A DNA stretch of 64,000 bases from Gnetum montanum. Taxonomy: Eukaryota > Streptophyta > Gnetopsida > Gnetales > Gnetaceae. The position numbers and the translations under genes were made by a program. The DNA is taken from the NCBI GenBank assembly GCA_015680685.1, contig MNCI01004969.1, forward strand, positions 50,216 through 114,215, in the 5' to 3' direction. Positions within the stretch are counted from its first letter, which is position 1. Every line of letters begins with the position of its first letter. A model generated the notes under the pieces. It saw only the letters and a list, made by a program, of their open reading frames with translations. It did not search any database and was not told the origin of the DNA. Positions 10,590 to 22,116 of the stretch are shown in pieces.

Positions 10590-11696
10590 TGTGGAGAACA
10601 AGATCTATTGACGATATCCCGCTAGAAAATTATCAAAATTCTCAAGCAACTCCAAATCAAGTATTTGACTAGTTGTTGATCTTTTTCAAAATCAAAATCA
10701 AAACAATCATAATAAGTGCTCTAGGAATGAAGGAAGTGATCAAGCGTAGAGGAGATTAATCCATGATTTTAGAAGGTTAAATCCATCTACATTTGTTAGG
10801 CACTGAAAATCCCACTGTTAAGCACTGAAAATCCCACTATTAGTATAGAATGGTTAAAGAAATTAGAAAAAGCATTCTACAGTTTGCATTACACTACTGT
10901 AGAAAAGATCTCTTTAGCCTTATATCAATTAGAAGTTGTGGTTGAGCAATGGTGGGAGGCAAAGCAAAGAGCTAGGCATTGGGAAGATGAAGAGATAGAA
11001 TAGAAACAATTCACTCAAGTGTTTAAAGATAGGTATCTCTCTAAAGCCTACCTAGAGAAAAAAGAAAACAAGTTTAATTAACTGATTCAAGGATCTATGT
11101 CTATATATGGGTTTGATAATAGGTTTACTGAATTATGTGAGTATGTTCCCTATGTATCACAAAATAAAGCTTTCCATACTAGGAAATTTGTAAAAGGATT
11201 AAGACCCTCCATGAAAACCATAGTTACAGCATTGGCTTTAGATCATTATAAGGAAGGATGGGCTAAAGACATTATTTTTGAAAGGAAATATATGGAGAAT
11301 GTAGCTCAAAAAGAAAGAAAAATGAATAAAGGATTTATGACTGGGACTAATCAATGAAAATTCAAGTAGTCTAGAGGAATGAATGGTCCATTTCAACAAC
11401 AATTTGAGGATTTACTAGAATAGTTCAAAGATAACTTAGGGGATTGAATGACCTAGTTCAACCATTTAATTTTAGGATTCCATCAGGATCTAATATTTTA
11501 TTTTGTTACAAGTAATTTGGCCATATTAAAAAGGACTATCCAAAGCTACTTTAGAAAGAGAATGTTATGTAGAAAAGGAGCATGAAACCCATGATTCTGA
11601 ATCATGGTATTATCCAAGAAAACAAAGGAGGAATTACTAATAATTCTAAAGTAACTTAGGAGAATCGAGGAACTAGAAATAATCAAAGAAGAGGTG
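10590..11696 (+). pseudogene. Element D: chromovirus-like gag, 5' part
   Basis: Decayed gag of a chromovirus-like Ty3 element. Readable blocks are RLNPSTF (about 10,780), VVEQWWEAKQRARHWEDEE (about 10,937), the FTQVFKDRYLSKAYLEKKE region (about 11,010), then a long open stretch 11097-11357 with NRFTELCEYVPY and KFVKGLRPSM. A degraded zinc knuckle (CYK-stop-FGHIKKDYP, about 11,505) follows. A 20-bp tandem duplication at 10,800-10,842 breaks the frame. The frame is cut at 11,696 by element C and resumes at 31,820: the codons join cleanly into NQRRGGRLMNQG, confirming a single gene. Confidence 0.8.
11692..11696. repeat. Target-site duplication of element C, left copy (AGGTG)
   Basis: AGGTG immediately before the C 5' LTR, repeated at 31815-31819 immediately after its 3' LTR. 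Confidence 0.9.
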
Positions 11697-12606
11697 TGAT
11701 GAGACTGGTTACTCTAGTGGTTTATTCTAATTATTAGAGTAGTTACTCTAGCTGTTTATTCTAATTATTAGAGTAGTTACACTAGTGGTTTATTCTAATT
11801 ATTAGAGTGGTTACTCTAATTATTAGAGTAGTTTCTCCCAAACCTATAAATATAGTGCCTAGGTGCACAATTGGAAAAGAAGTCTTTTAGTAGTCAAGTA
11901 GCGAAACTCTTGTAGTTTGTTTGAAAGTTAGAGTATTTTTCAAGTGCCCGCAACAGGAGGTCTAAGTGTGCATGGATCTTTATTTGAGCATTGTGTACCC
12001 GAGCACACCTTGTGTACAGCAATAAAGATGAGCTCTTTGATTCATCCTTGCAGCACTTGAGATTTTTTTTCTTACAAATTTCTTTTATTTTATTTTCTTA
12101 TGCATTTATTTTATTTTATGCACTTTACATTCATGTTATTAGTGTAGCAGTTCATTTTGATCAATTAACAAAATCATTAAATTACACTCAGTACGATCAC
12201 TTCGAGCTTGTGTGTAACACTTGGTAACCCAGTAATGATTAGTGTTTGGTAATCCCAGTAGTGTTGCACTAGTTCAAGATGTGTACAGTAAGTTAGAACA
12301 AAAGCTGGTGTTAGGATTAGTTAGAACTTAGTTAATGAGTAGTTAATATAAATTAGTTACTTAGTTATCTTTCTTCTCCCTTATTAGCGTAGGACATAAA
12401 AACATAAAAGCTATACAAATCATATGCCTCAAGCTTACTTAACCATACAATCGTGACATACAGGTAAGCTTGGGAAGACAATGATTAACTAACCTGCCCT
12501 TGTTCCACAAGGGCGCATAAGCACTTAGTCCTTAGAATTCGAACGAATCATGCATCAAACGCTCGTATTCGTATGGTTAAGCATAGGGGTACCTCACCGC
12601 TCATCA
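11697..12606 (+). repeat. Element C 5' LTR
   Basis: 910 bp, TGATGAG...CTCATCA. U3 starts with three full 34-bp repeats (11708, 11742, 11776) and a partial one (11810), each with a CTAATTATTAG palindrome. TATA box CCTATAAATATAG lies near 11,845 and an AATAAA polyadenylation signal near 12,021. A perfect 9-bp inverted repeat (CAAGCTTAC 12430-12438, GTAAGCTTG 12464-12472) lies in U5. The R/U5 half matches the element B LTR, while U3 does not. Confidence 0.92.
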
Positions 12607-12626
12607 TTGGCACCGTTGTCGGCTAC
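12607..12626 (+). promoter_or_regulatory. Element C primer binding site (tRNA-Asp type)
   Basis: TTGGCACCGTTGTCGGCTAC directly after the LTR is close to TGGCGCCGTTGCCGGGGA, the complement of the 3' end of plant tRNA-Asp, with a few C-to-T or G-to-A changes. Confidence 0.85.
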
Positions 12627-12742
12627 TTAGTTGTTTGTGCACTAACTAGAACATAGGAAATCATTCACATCATTGGAACGAAGCCTTAGGGTTGGTTGAG
12701 AAAATAATAAACAAGAATACATTGCACACTAAATAGACAAGT

Positions 12743-12953
12743 ATGTCCCCTTCTTCATACGAAAGCACCTCACTGCCTAGGTCTGAAACAAGAAATAATT
12801 GGCAACATAATACACATGACATTGATTCGCCAGTCCCTCAACAAGTTTCAATGGTATATATTCATCTCGATGATTATATACCAAACTTCACCTTTATCCT
12901 CCATCAAGATGAACAAATGTGCTGGCAAGACTTCGAAGGTAACATAGTGTTAC
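12743..12953 (+). pseudogene. Element C: gag N-terminus (cut by element B)
   Basis: Starts at ATG 12743 (MSPSSYESTS) and runs open to the B insertion at 12,953. It holds the block PNFTFILHQDEQMCWQDFEG shared by the gag N-termini of B, E and F, so it is a real conserved gag module. The reading continues at 22,945 on the far side of B. Confidence 0.85.
12949..12953. repeat. Target-site duplication of element B, left copy (GTTAC)
   Basis: GTTAC before the low-coordinate LTR of B, repeated at 22940-22944. Confidence 0.9.
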
Positions 12954-13775
12954 TGATGAGCGACAAGGTACCCCTACGCTCAACCATACGAATACGAGCG
13001 TTTCACGCATGATCCGGTTGAATTCCAAGGACTAAGTGCCTATGCACATCTATGGAACAATAATGGGTTAATTAATCATTATCTTCCCAAACTTACTTGT
13101 ATGTCATAGTTGTATATTTAAGTAAGCTTCAGGCATATGATTTTTATGGCTTTTATGTGTTTTATATCCTGAACTAATAAGGAGGGGAGAGAGAAATAGC
13201 TAAGTAACTAATCTAATTTAACTATTCATTAACTAAGTTCTAAGTACTCCTAACACCAATATCCATTCCCACTTTCCATACACATCCTAAACTAGTGCAA
13301 CATTGCTAGGATTACCAAACACTAATCATTACTGGGTTACCAAGTGCTACACACATGCTCAAAGCAGTCGTACTAAGTGTATTTAACTATGAGAGTTGTA
13401 AGGTGAGAGAAATCATTAATTAACTCATAAATCATTAAATAATAATAAACACTAATTAATTTATTCTGTATGCTGCAAGGTTTATCATAAAGTTCATCGT
13501 TATTGCAATACACAAAGTGTGCTCAAGTACATAATGCTTGAATAAAGATCCGTTTACTCTCTGACTCCTACTGCAGGCACGCAGAAATAATTCTAACTCT
13601 AGAGAGAAAAAATGGCAAGAGTTTGGCTAAGGGACTAACTTCTAACTGTTGAAACCAAGGGCACCGCCTCTTATTTATAGGCAAGGAGATGGGCCGCAAT
13701 ATCGAGTATCTGACATCGCATGGTAGATCTGATATCGTGGACGTAATATCGCATACATGATATCACGATTCATCA
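12954..13775 (-). repeat. Element B 3' LTR
   Basis: 822 bp; on the plus strand it runs from TGATGAGCG to ATTCATCA. U3 (right end on the plus strand) has five ATATC-type sites at 13698, 13712, 13731, 13745 and 13759, spaced 14, 19, 14 and 14 bp. TATA (CCTATAAATAAG on the minus strand) lies near 13,675. Just beyond 13775 the minus strand reads CATGGGGGTA, the polypurine tract. Confidence 0.92.
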
Positions 13776-15750
13776 TACCCCCATGACTAAATGGAAACTC
13801 AACCTCAAGTTCCTTACAAAATATTGGGAAGGTATGGGATTATTGACTGAATTACCATTAACAGTGGAGCAGGGAGACAGACTCAACGTGCCTAGTGAAC
13901 GGATCAACAATACAATACATGACAACATTAGTATTCATGACCACAAAAGTGAACACTGTACATAAATGACATCCAACCTTGTTTGGCAGCTGGGAGAGAA
14001 CAAGGAGAGAGAGAAAAGAAGAAGACATGTTATTTCTGATGCCAAGATTACACCTTACGTTGTCCATCCATAGCCACACCACCAATCTTACTCCTTTCAT
14101 AAATGTTCCTATTCTAGTCCATCCTAGGTGTTTCCTCTAGGCCCAGTCCATTGTTGCATGATTGCCATCTGCACATATAATACAGTCACAAATGAGCAAG
14201 GGTAGATAAATCACAATGCAATTGATACCTTGCCTCAATGTAAAGGGCATTGGCTGAGTTGTGGTTATGGTAGATACTGATCTTGGAGTTTTAACACTAG
14301 TGACTACCCATGATGTGGGGGTTAGAAAAAATTGAAAAAATTATGCCAGGGCCCCCATGATGAAGAGTGAACCTCCAATAGCAATAGGATGGAAAAAGAT
14401 GAGGAATAAGGAAGATGAAGAAAAAGTAGCAACGGCAACGCTAATAAAATGGATGTCATGGATGGGGATGAAACAAAAATTGTTGATTGCAGAAAATGTT
14501 TAAGGAAAAGAACTTAACAAATGCACCAAAAAGGAATGCCAATGGGTCCTCTCCAAAGAAACCTCATGCCCTTAGTGCCCTGATAGACCCACAAACCAAA
14601 GATTCTGTAGGCTCTAGGAATGTCAATTGGAAGCAAGAGTTAAAAACTTACCCATAAGAAATTACCAAGGAAGAATAATGCATTAACAACGATACAGACT
14701 AAAGATGAAACTGACAATGAGGTGAGAAATCAAAAAGAAAGATGGAGAGTGGAGAATGGAATGGAAACCCAAGAACAAGGTTGTGTAAAGTCCCTTGTGT
14801 GTTTCATGGTTAACGTGGCCGAGTAGAACTCATTCCAAATTCAGGCTCAACAGTCCACATTCAGTGACCTCACATCAACACATTTGAACAACCCATCCCC
14901 TTGAAGCAACAAGAATGCCTTTACAAAAATTCACCACCATTCTAAGGAGAGCAAGATGGAGAACCAGGAAGCAAGAAGGGGCCTTAGTTAGAGGGAACCT
15001 TCAAGCATGGATATCATATCTTGGCAGTTCCATAACCAGTGCTTGTAGCCCAAATTCATTATTGTGTCTAAGGGGTGTGCTTTGAATTCTCACTTTTTTT
15101 TTGTTTTTCATGTGAGAACCACACCATGTAAAGACTTATTTTTATGTACTCAGCTTCCAGTGATTTGATGAATGGTCAGAATGGCAAAAAACCCAACCAA
15201 AAAGCATCCAAGCACTCAAGAGAATAGCCAGTACAAATGCATAGAATCCCCTTGAGGTCACACCCTTTTCATCCTCTAAGTCTTTCCTTAGTCTAAGAAA
15301 TACTCAACCACCAATTTGTTAATAGTTTTATTGAAGAAAGGGACTGTACAGTTCCAAGCCAAGGGAGATCATAGGATTTTTTGGATGCATGAACATTGTG
15401 GACTCATTGCCTATTTAATCAAAAGAACCATACCTTATAATCAACATCGTACTTCAAAGGTAAAATCCAAACATTAGCAATCACTATGATATTATTCATG
15501 CCACCATCATGAAAACTTATGGGGTGATGAACAAAACAAAATAAAGTAATCACACAAAGAAATGGTGAAAATATGAATGATGGTGTAAAACAAAAAATTT
15601 GTAAAGCAACAACGTGTAAAAAAAATGTGTAACACAAAAACATGTAAAACAAAAATGTGTAAAACAAAAATGTGTAAAAAAATGTGTAAAACAAAAACGT
15701 GTAAAACAAAAATGTGTAAAACAAAACATAGAAAGAACTGAGGGCCTTCA
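13776..15750 (-). other. Element B 3' non-coding module
   Basis: About 2 kb between integrase and 3' LTR without a convincing gene. Large parts align by eye with 28,830-30,865 of element C and partly with 36.8-38.5 kb of E. Shared phrases include CTTAGTCGTGGGGGCCCTAG and a stretch reading like GGMNNIIVIANVW when translated. It includes a 16-bp tandem repeat (separate entry). Possible relic of an env-like or accessory ORF, but no membrane domain outside low-complexity sequence is visible. Confidence 0.6.
15612..15727. repeat. Minisatellite, about 16-bp unit, about 7-8 copies
   Basis: Units like GTGTAAAACAAAAAT in near-perfect tandem. On the minus strand this gives an artificial Phe/Tyr/Leu-rich frame. 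C and F have only ragged A/T-rich sequence at the same place, so the array expanded in B. Confidence 0.85.
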
Positions 15751-15799
15751 ACAATTAGCAAAGGTGGCCATCTCCCCCATGACTAAGTTGGAAGGAGGA

Positions 15800-16930
15800 G
15801 ATCCGAACTAAGGAGCACAGTTGTCCACCTACAAAGGTAGCATATGTTCTAGTTGTCATAAACTCATGGAAAGGTTTTTTTTTGTTGCACGTTGACTAAT
15901 AGTCTCTTATCTGGGCTCTCATTTTTGTATATGGTCATCTCTCCTGAAGGAAAAGTTGCATAGATAATGTAAGGTCCTCCCCACAATGTTTGAAATTTGG
16001 TCCATTGTGACACATGTGTGGGGTTCTAGCAGAGAACCTTATCTCCAAGTTGATACTTAACTTTCCTGATTTTCAAGCCATGACGTTGTTTATTAAATGC
16101 CTTGTGCAACTCATTAGATGATAGGGTAGCTAATCGATCCTCGTCTAGCAAGTTAAGAGTCATCAACCTTTGTTTTTGTGCTAGATCAAGGTCAAGGTTG
16201 AGGTCACATGCCATGGCTAGTGTACGGAGCTTAGTTTGGATAGGGAGCATTGGAATTTTTCCATACACTAACTCATAGGGAGAGTAGCCTATAGGGAGTT
16301 TCTATGTGGAGTGGTATGCCCAAAGAGCATCATTCAGTTTAGTGCTCCAATCTCACCTATACTTGCTACTGGTTCTGCTCAATATCTTAGTAATCTCCCT
16401 ATTGGTAACCTCAGCTTGACCATTTTCTTAGGGGTGGTATGGTGTAGTCATTTTGTGCTCAACCCCTACGTGTTGCATTAACTTCTGAAAAATTACACCT
16501 GTAAAGTGTGTACCATTATCTGAGATGAATGCACGTGGCACACCAAACCTATTAATGACTTGTTGTTGAACAAATTGTGCAACTATAGATGATGTGCAAT
16601 CTTTAACTGCAGCTGCTTCAGCCCATTTGGTTAAGTAGTCTACAAAAACTATGATGTAAGCTTTTCCATTTGACATTGGTGTAATGGACCCCATGAAATT
16701 CATTCCCCAAATGTCAAAGGGTTCTAACGGTTGAATCCATTATTGTAGACCCTCCATTCTAGTAGTCATTCCCCCATCACGTTGATAACGCTTACAAGAT
16801 TGGAAAAATTGATGGGTGTCTCGAAGTAAGGTAGGCCAATAGTACCCTACAAGTAGGATCTTAATGGTTGTTCGTCTCCCAACATAATGACCCCCATAAG
16901 GGCCCTCATGAGCATCTTGGAGGACTCTCA
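15800..16930 (-). pseudogene. Element B: integrase
   Basis: The minus-strand reading shows the HHCC-type zinc region (HEGPYGGHY near 16,905; the last CxxC has become CKRY), then the catalytic core. The core has FVDYLTKWAEAA (about 16,640), ISDNGTHF (about 16,520) and ENGQAEVTNREI (about 16,420), so D, D and E are all present. The C-terminal part with GDKVLC and a GPYIIYATFPSG block runs to about 15,940. A stop lies just before ENGQ, with others after YR and near the start of the core. Inserts element cDNA into the genome in intact relatives. Confidence 0.88.
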
Positions 16931-17179
16931 GTTGATCTCCATCGGGAACACACTATCGAACCAAGCCATCGAGACATACCTTGTAAAGTTGTCCATTCAT
17001 CTCCATAAAGTACTTAGCTCTATGAAGAAACTATTATTTCTTCTTAAGGTCTAGCTCTTGTGGTGTTTTTTGGGTAAGGAGATAGGTAAGAATGCTACTG
17101 TACCAACTTGTCTCCGTGGGTGATTGGTTAGTCACTACACCGGCAAAGAGGAACTCATTAGGGAAATGATCAGAAATAG

Positions 17180-17700
17180 GATACTCATCCTCTTTGTTGT
17201 CCTAGTGCAACCAAGATAAATGATCAGCAACTACGTTCTCTGTGCCTTTACGATCAATCATTGTTAGATCGAACTCTTGTAGGATTATCAGCCATCGTAT
17301 AATACAAGGGCTTACCATTGGCTTATTCATGAGGAATCATATGGCACTATGATCTGTGTGTATTTATACTTTGTATCCCAATACATAGTGTCTAAATTTC
17401 TTTAGTGCAAACACTACGGCCATTAATTCTTTTTTTGTAGTAGTGTAGTTAAGTTGTGCACTAGCTATACTTCTACTTGCATAGTGGATGTAATAAGGAC
17501 ATTTTTGATCATCTAACTGTGTAAGTATGGCTCCTAAGGCATAGTTGGAGGCATCAGTCATGACATGGAAAAGTCTGGACCAGTCAGGAGCTTGTAGAGT
17601 GGGTGTTTCTACCAGCTTCTGCTTCAAAGTTTGGAAAGCTAGTTCACATTCCCTGGTCCATTCGAAGGCAACGTCCTTTTTTGTTAGCTCTACCAATTAT
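17180..17700 (-). pseudogene. Element B: RNase H
   Basis: Follows RT in the same minus-strand polyprotein. Motifs are VMTDASNYALGAILTQ (about 17,555), YASRSIASAQLNYTTTKKEL (about 17,450), FALKKFRHYVLGYKV, HTDHSAI (about 17,345), and a final DHLSWL-like segment (about 17,215). The active-site acids of the Ty3 RNase H appear retained. Open over 110 codons (17364-17696). Confidence 0.85.
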
Positions 17701-18480
17701 TTGAAAATCTTCAAAAAGTTATCTATGAATCTCCTATAGTAGCCAGTGTGTCCAAGGAATGACCGAATGTCTTTGATAGTTTCCGGTTGATGGGTAATTC
17801 CTTGGATAACCTTGATTTTCTCAAGGTCTACCTCTATCCCTACATGTGAAATTTTATGCCCAAGTACTATGCCTTCTTGGACCATTAAATGGCTTTTCTG
17901 CCAGTTGAGCCTTAGATTAGTCTCTACACATCTTTTCAGCACTTGCTCTAACCAATCCAAGGCTTGATCAAAACTTGCTCCATAAGAGGAGAAGTCATCC
18001 ATAAAGACTTCCACACCATTTCCTATCTACTGCTAGAATATGCTTAGAACTAGGCATTGAAACATGGCCGGGGCATTGCACAAGCCAAATGGCATTTGTT
18101 TATTTACAAACGTTCCCCAAGGACCAGTGAATGTAGTTTTGGCTTGGTCTTCTATGGCTATTTGTATTTGGTTGTATTTGCTATAGCCATCCAGAAAACT
18201 ATAATAGTGATGCCCTGCGATTGTGTCCAAGACTTGGTCAACAAATGGCAACAAAAAGTGATCCTTGAATTTTTCCATGTTTAGCAACCTAAAATCTATA
18301 CACGCCCTCCAGTTGCCTCCCTTTTTAGGCATGATTACCAAGGGGCCAACCCATTCGCTATCAGTAATGGGGTATATGAACCCAGCCTTTAGAAGCTGTT
18401 CGATTTCTTATTTTACTACTTGCTTCAACTTTGGGTTCAATCACCTTTGCGATTGTTTTTGAGGCTTCATGGAGGATTCA
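17700..18480 (-). pseudogene. Element B: reverse transcriptase
   Basis: The minus strand reads VEPKVEA... then VIMPKKGGNWRACIDFRLLN (about 18,330), SFLDGYSKYNQIQIA (about 18,200), GPWGTF and MPFGLCNAPA (about 18,080). The catalytic EVFMDDFSSYG follows (about 18,005), then the thumb with NWQKSHLMVQEGIVLGHKIS and SFLGHTGYYRRFI (about 17,740). The MDD triad is intact. A few TAG/TGA stops remain. FMDD, GLCNAPA and the VEVFMDDF wording resemble Athila-type elements. Confidence 0.9.
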
Positions 18481-19129
18481 ATGTAAATCTTGTGCTAGCA
18501 TATCCTAGGATCTATTCTAGTTAATTCCATATATGACCAAGCTAAGGCTTCTGACCACTTGTTTATTACCTTGAGCAAACTATCTTTTTTGTTGCAGGGC
18601 AAGTCTCGCGTTGATGATTACCAGTTTTCCATTCTCAAGGAACGTGTATTCCATACCAATGGGTAATGGTTTTAGCTCTAGGGACTCTTGTTTAAATTTC
18701 TTGGGAATTTCCAACTTCCCCCAGTTGATGTTTTCTAAGTTAGGATTGGGAAGTTAGCGATGGACTTGCTCTAACACATCAATGCTATCTATATAAGCGT
18801 AAGTCAAATCCTTAGTTAGTTCCATGCATAGAAGTGAGCTGCTTTCTTGATCAGCTATCAACCACTGGGTGTCTTCTTGTCTTATTGTTGTTGATCATTT
18901 GTGCACACTGATTGCATACAGGCAATGTTAAACTTTGTACAATCCATGATCTCTGCACGCAATTACACCCTGTGTCACTATATGCGATGCATGGAACCTT
19001 CTTCTTCTTGATCTTTCCAAAAAAAATTTCCTTAAATATTTCTAGGGAAAGATCACAGATACCTAGGCATGCATCAATAGTGCTTAGCCATGCCCTTCCC
19101 ATTATGATTGGGAAGTCCCCCTTACTGTT

Positions 19130-19470
19130 ATTCACTTGAATCACTAGGAAGGCAGCTGGATACAACCATCCATAAACAGTGGTACCAATGTCCTCCACTA
19201 ATCCTAAGGGAACAGTGATGGACTGGTTAGCCAACTCTAAATGAACATTGCTCTTTTTTAGTAGAGGTAGGTTCCAGGCCTTATACATTTCTTGGGATAT
19301 TAGATTGACACCGGAACCTGAATCCAAAAGAGCTTTGCATGGCTCATTCCCAATCATTTGTATATATATTAGAGGGCTCCCTGGATTAGAGAATTTCTTG
19401 GAAAGGTGGCCAGCTTTGATCCAATCAATAATAGCATGTGTTAACATGACAGTATGCATTGAATGTGGTG
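19130..19470 (-). pseudogene. Element B: retropepsin (protease)
   Basis: Aspartic protease with ALLDSGSGVNLIS (about 19,330) carrying the catalytic DSG. Downstream are QSITVPLGLVEDI and FPIIMGRAWLSTIDA (about 19,100). It sits in a 274-codon open frame (18851-19675) that also holds the end of gag. Processes the gag-pol polyprotein in intact elements. Confidence 0.88.
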
Positions 19471-19679
19471 TTAAGTTTGAATGGGACTCTGAAGCTCTAA
19501 TTGATATAGAGGTGTCCAAAGACTTAGCCACTTGGGGTTGTAAAGGCTTGGTTGGATTGTTGGTTTTGAAGAAAGATCTTTTCTTTGTACAGTTGTCAAA
19601 ACAAACAGTAGGTTGAGGATTCATAGCCCTTATGGTGTTGCATTGCTGGGCCTGAGTAAGGAGTTCACCTTGCATTGCT

Positions 19680-21984
19680 GGAGCAGGAGGTAATGGAGCT
19701 ATTGGTGGGAGAGATGCAAACAGATTCGAAGGATGGTATACTTGTGGAATGTTTCCCCCAGGAGAGGAACTCCTATAGTACTCATGGGCTTGGTAGTGAT
19801 GTTGGGGAGTAATGTGACTAATAGAGTCACATGGAGAGATTGGATGCTACACGTAGTATCCATACGGGTCAAGTTGTCAGTAAGGATATTGTTGCCTTGC
19901 TGGTGGCATTCCCCATGATTGTGGGTGCTACCACTATTGATGTTGCTCAATTGGTTGTGGTGGGGTTCCACTTGGATAATATGTTAAAGTTTGGTTGAAC
20001 TACCTTGGGTTACCTTGGGGATAAGTAACCATCAGAATGTTTTCCATTTGTTTAAACGTGGATTAAGTGCATACACCCTAGACTCCTGCAAATGGGAGAT
20101 CACAGGACAGCATTCCTTAGGATGGTCATATTGATAGATCTCACATCCACTATCATTGTCTGTATTTGAGTCCACAACTTCTTCAATAATAGCAACTTTT
20201 CCCTTACCCTTGTTATGTACATTTTCTACTTCTCTCTTTTTCCTTTTATCATGATCACTACCTCGCTCCCTAGACTCCTCTACTACTTTGAGCACAGTTT
20301 GAAACCTACTATCCATGGAGTCCCACATTTGGTCTACCTTTGCTGATACATATGATGATAAATTTTGAATGGGAAAGTTTTTCCTATTCACCATATCTTT
20401 GAGTGGTGACTCTTCCTCATCCTTACAAAATCTTACTCCTTTCTTTCGGAGGGAAGGATCTCAGTTGTATTCTTCCACACTCTCTCTGTTTCATAGCTCA
20501 CCTTCTTCCTTAACTACTTACTCCAATAGCCTATGAATTTGATGGGACCTAAGCTTAGATAACCTCCCTTGGGCATAAGTCCCAAGGGTTGTTCTCATTT
20601 CATGCCTAAGCCCATCTATGAGATGGCATAGCTGATCCCGCTACGAATAACCATGGCTAGGACAATGATGTAAAAGTGCATAATAGTGGCCCATGGTAGC
20701 ATCCAAGGGTTCATGGCTTCCTTGTTTCCATCCTTGGATTTGCTTTCGCAAGTTGAACACCCGGGAGTACGTTTGGTACTTATCATTAAAAAATTCTAAC
20801 ATTGTACTCCACCTATGAATGGATTCCAGTTCTAAGGACCGGTACTAGCTTTCGACTTCTTTTATTAGTGTCCATGCGAACAACTTAAGATTTTTCCACT
20901 CATTTTCTATTTTTTGCAAGGCACACGCATCGTGAGATGCTTGTAAGTGATTTTGAGGATCAACGTTATATCCCCCTTCAAATCGTGGGATGTTATTCAT
21001 GTCTAACCTCTTGATCCTACTATCTTTTTGGTGCCTTTTTGGAACTCTCATAGCCTCAGTTATATCTAGCATGCTTTTCGTAGTGAGTAGGGGTTCATCG
21101 TGATCATCTCGTTCATAGTTTCTATGGTGCCTATGCAGTTTCCTACTCTTCCTTCTTCTATGGCATGATTTCCTATAGTGCCCTCATCCTCTATCTTTCT
21201 TGTCTTGTTTGTGACTTCCACTTTGTTTGCCCTTATCCTCATGATCTGTTTCTCTATGGCTACATTCGGACACAAAAGGAGAGGGTGAAGGAGATGATGA
21301 AGGTGAAGAAGAAGGAGAACTGCCACCATGATGATGCCTACTACCTTCTCTTCGGTGGTCTCTGCCTTGATCACGATTGCGATCAGAATGCCCACCTTTG
21401 TCATGTGTCTTTGTTCCTTTTTTAGACACTTTGTGTCTGTTGGTATCAGCACCTAGGTTGTGAATAGTAGAATAAAGGTTTTGATACACAACCCCTTGGC
21501 CAAAGTCGAGGGGAGGAACATCGTTATGTGGGTGACTACCTAAGGCAGGTTCATCACTCTCAATTTCACTTAAAATGTGGGGGGCATCCTTAGACCATTT
21601 TCCCTTCAAGGATTTATGATGTCTCTCCTGTTGATAATCCCTTTAACGTTGCACTTTGCTAGGACGATAGTCTCTTGAATCATAGTCCTGTGCAATGTAC
21701 TCTATGTGTAAGTGTTGCATACCTATTCGTGTAAGAGCACGAAGAATCATACTTGGGACTAAACAGTTGGGAGGTAACACTATGTTACCTTCCAAGTCAC
21801 GCTAACACAGTTTTTTGTCTTGGTGGAGAATAAAGGTGAAGTTGAGTACATATTCATCAGGATCAACATATACCACATGAAACTATTGAGGAACTGGCGG
21901 ATCAACATCACGTGTATCCTACCACCGATTGCTTCTTGTGTTAGTCCTAGGTGGTGAAGTGCTTTTGTGTGAAGAAGAAGACAT
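19680..21984 (-). pseudogene. Element B: gag
   Basis: Start ATG is at 21984 (minus; MSSSSHKSTSPP). An N-terminal FTFILHQD block is shared with C, E and F. A Ser/Pro-rich low-complexity stretch (about 21,320) and an Arg/His-rich basic stretch follow. The capsid-like part has RFEGGYNVDPQNHLQA (about 20,960), RSLELESIHRWSTMLEFF (about 20,820) and the RQIQGW region. A zinc knuckle near 20,140 reads CEIYQYDHPKECC, with the second Cys replaced by Tyr. Stops and frame changes break it into pieces. Confidence 0.85.
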
Positions 21985-22097
21985 CTTGTCTTGTTCAATG
22001 TGCTATGTGCTATTCTTTTTTTCTTAATCAACCCTAAGGGTTTGTTCCAATGATGTAAATGATTTTCTACGTTGTACTTAGTACACAAATAACTAAG

Positions 22098-22116
22098 TCC
22101 CTGGCAACAGCGCCAA
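22098..22116 (-). promoter_or_regulatory. Element B primer binding site (tRNA-Asp type)
   Basis: The minus strand reads TTGGCGCTGTTGCCAGGG next to the 5' LTR, one or two changes from the complement of the tRNA-Asp 3' end. Confidence 0.88.

Noticed and set aside
12949-13012. Open frame running from element C gag into the LTR of B
   Set aside because: The last part (after residue 70) is LTR sequence read through the insertion junction, not gag.
15419-15761. Phe/Tyr/Leu-rich frames suggesting a multi-pass membrane protein
   Set aside because: Both frames are translations of the 16-bp minisatellite in element B; composition follows the repeat, not a protein family.
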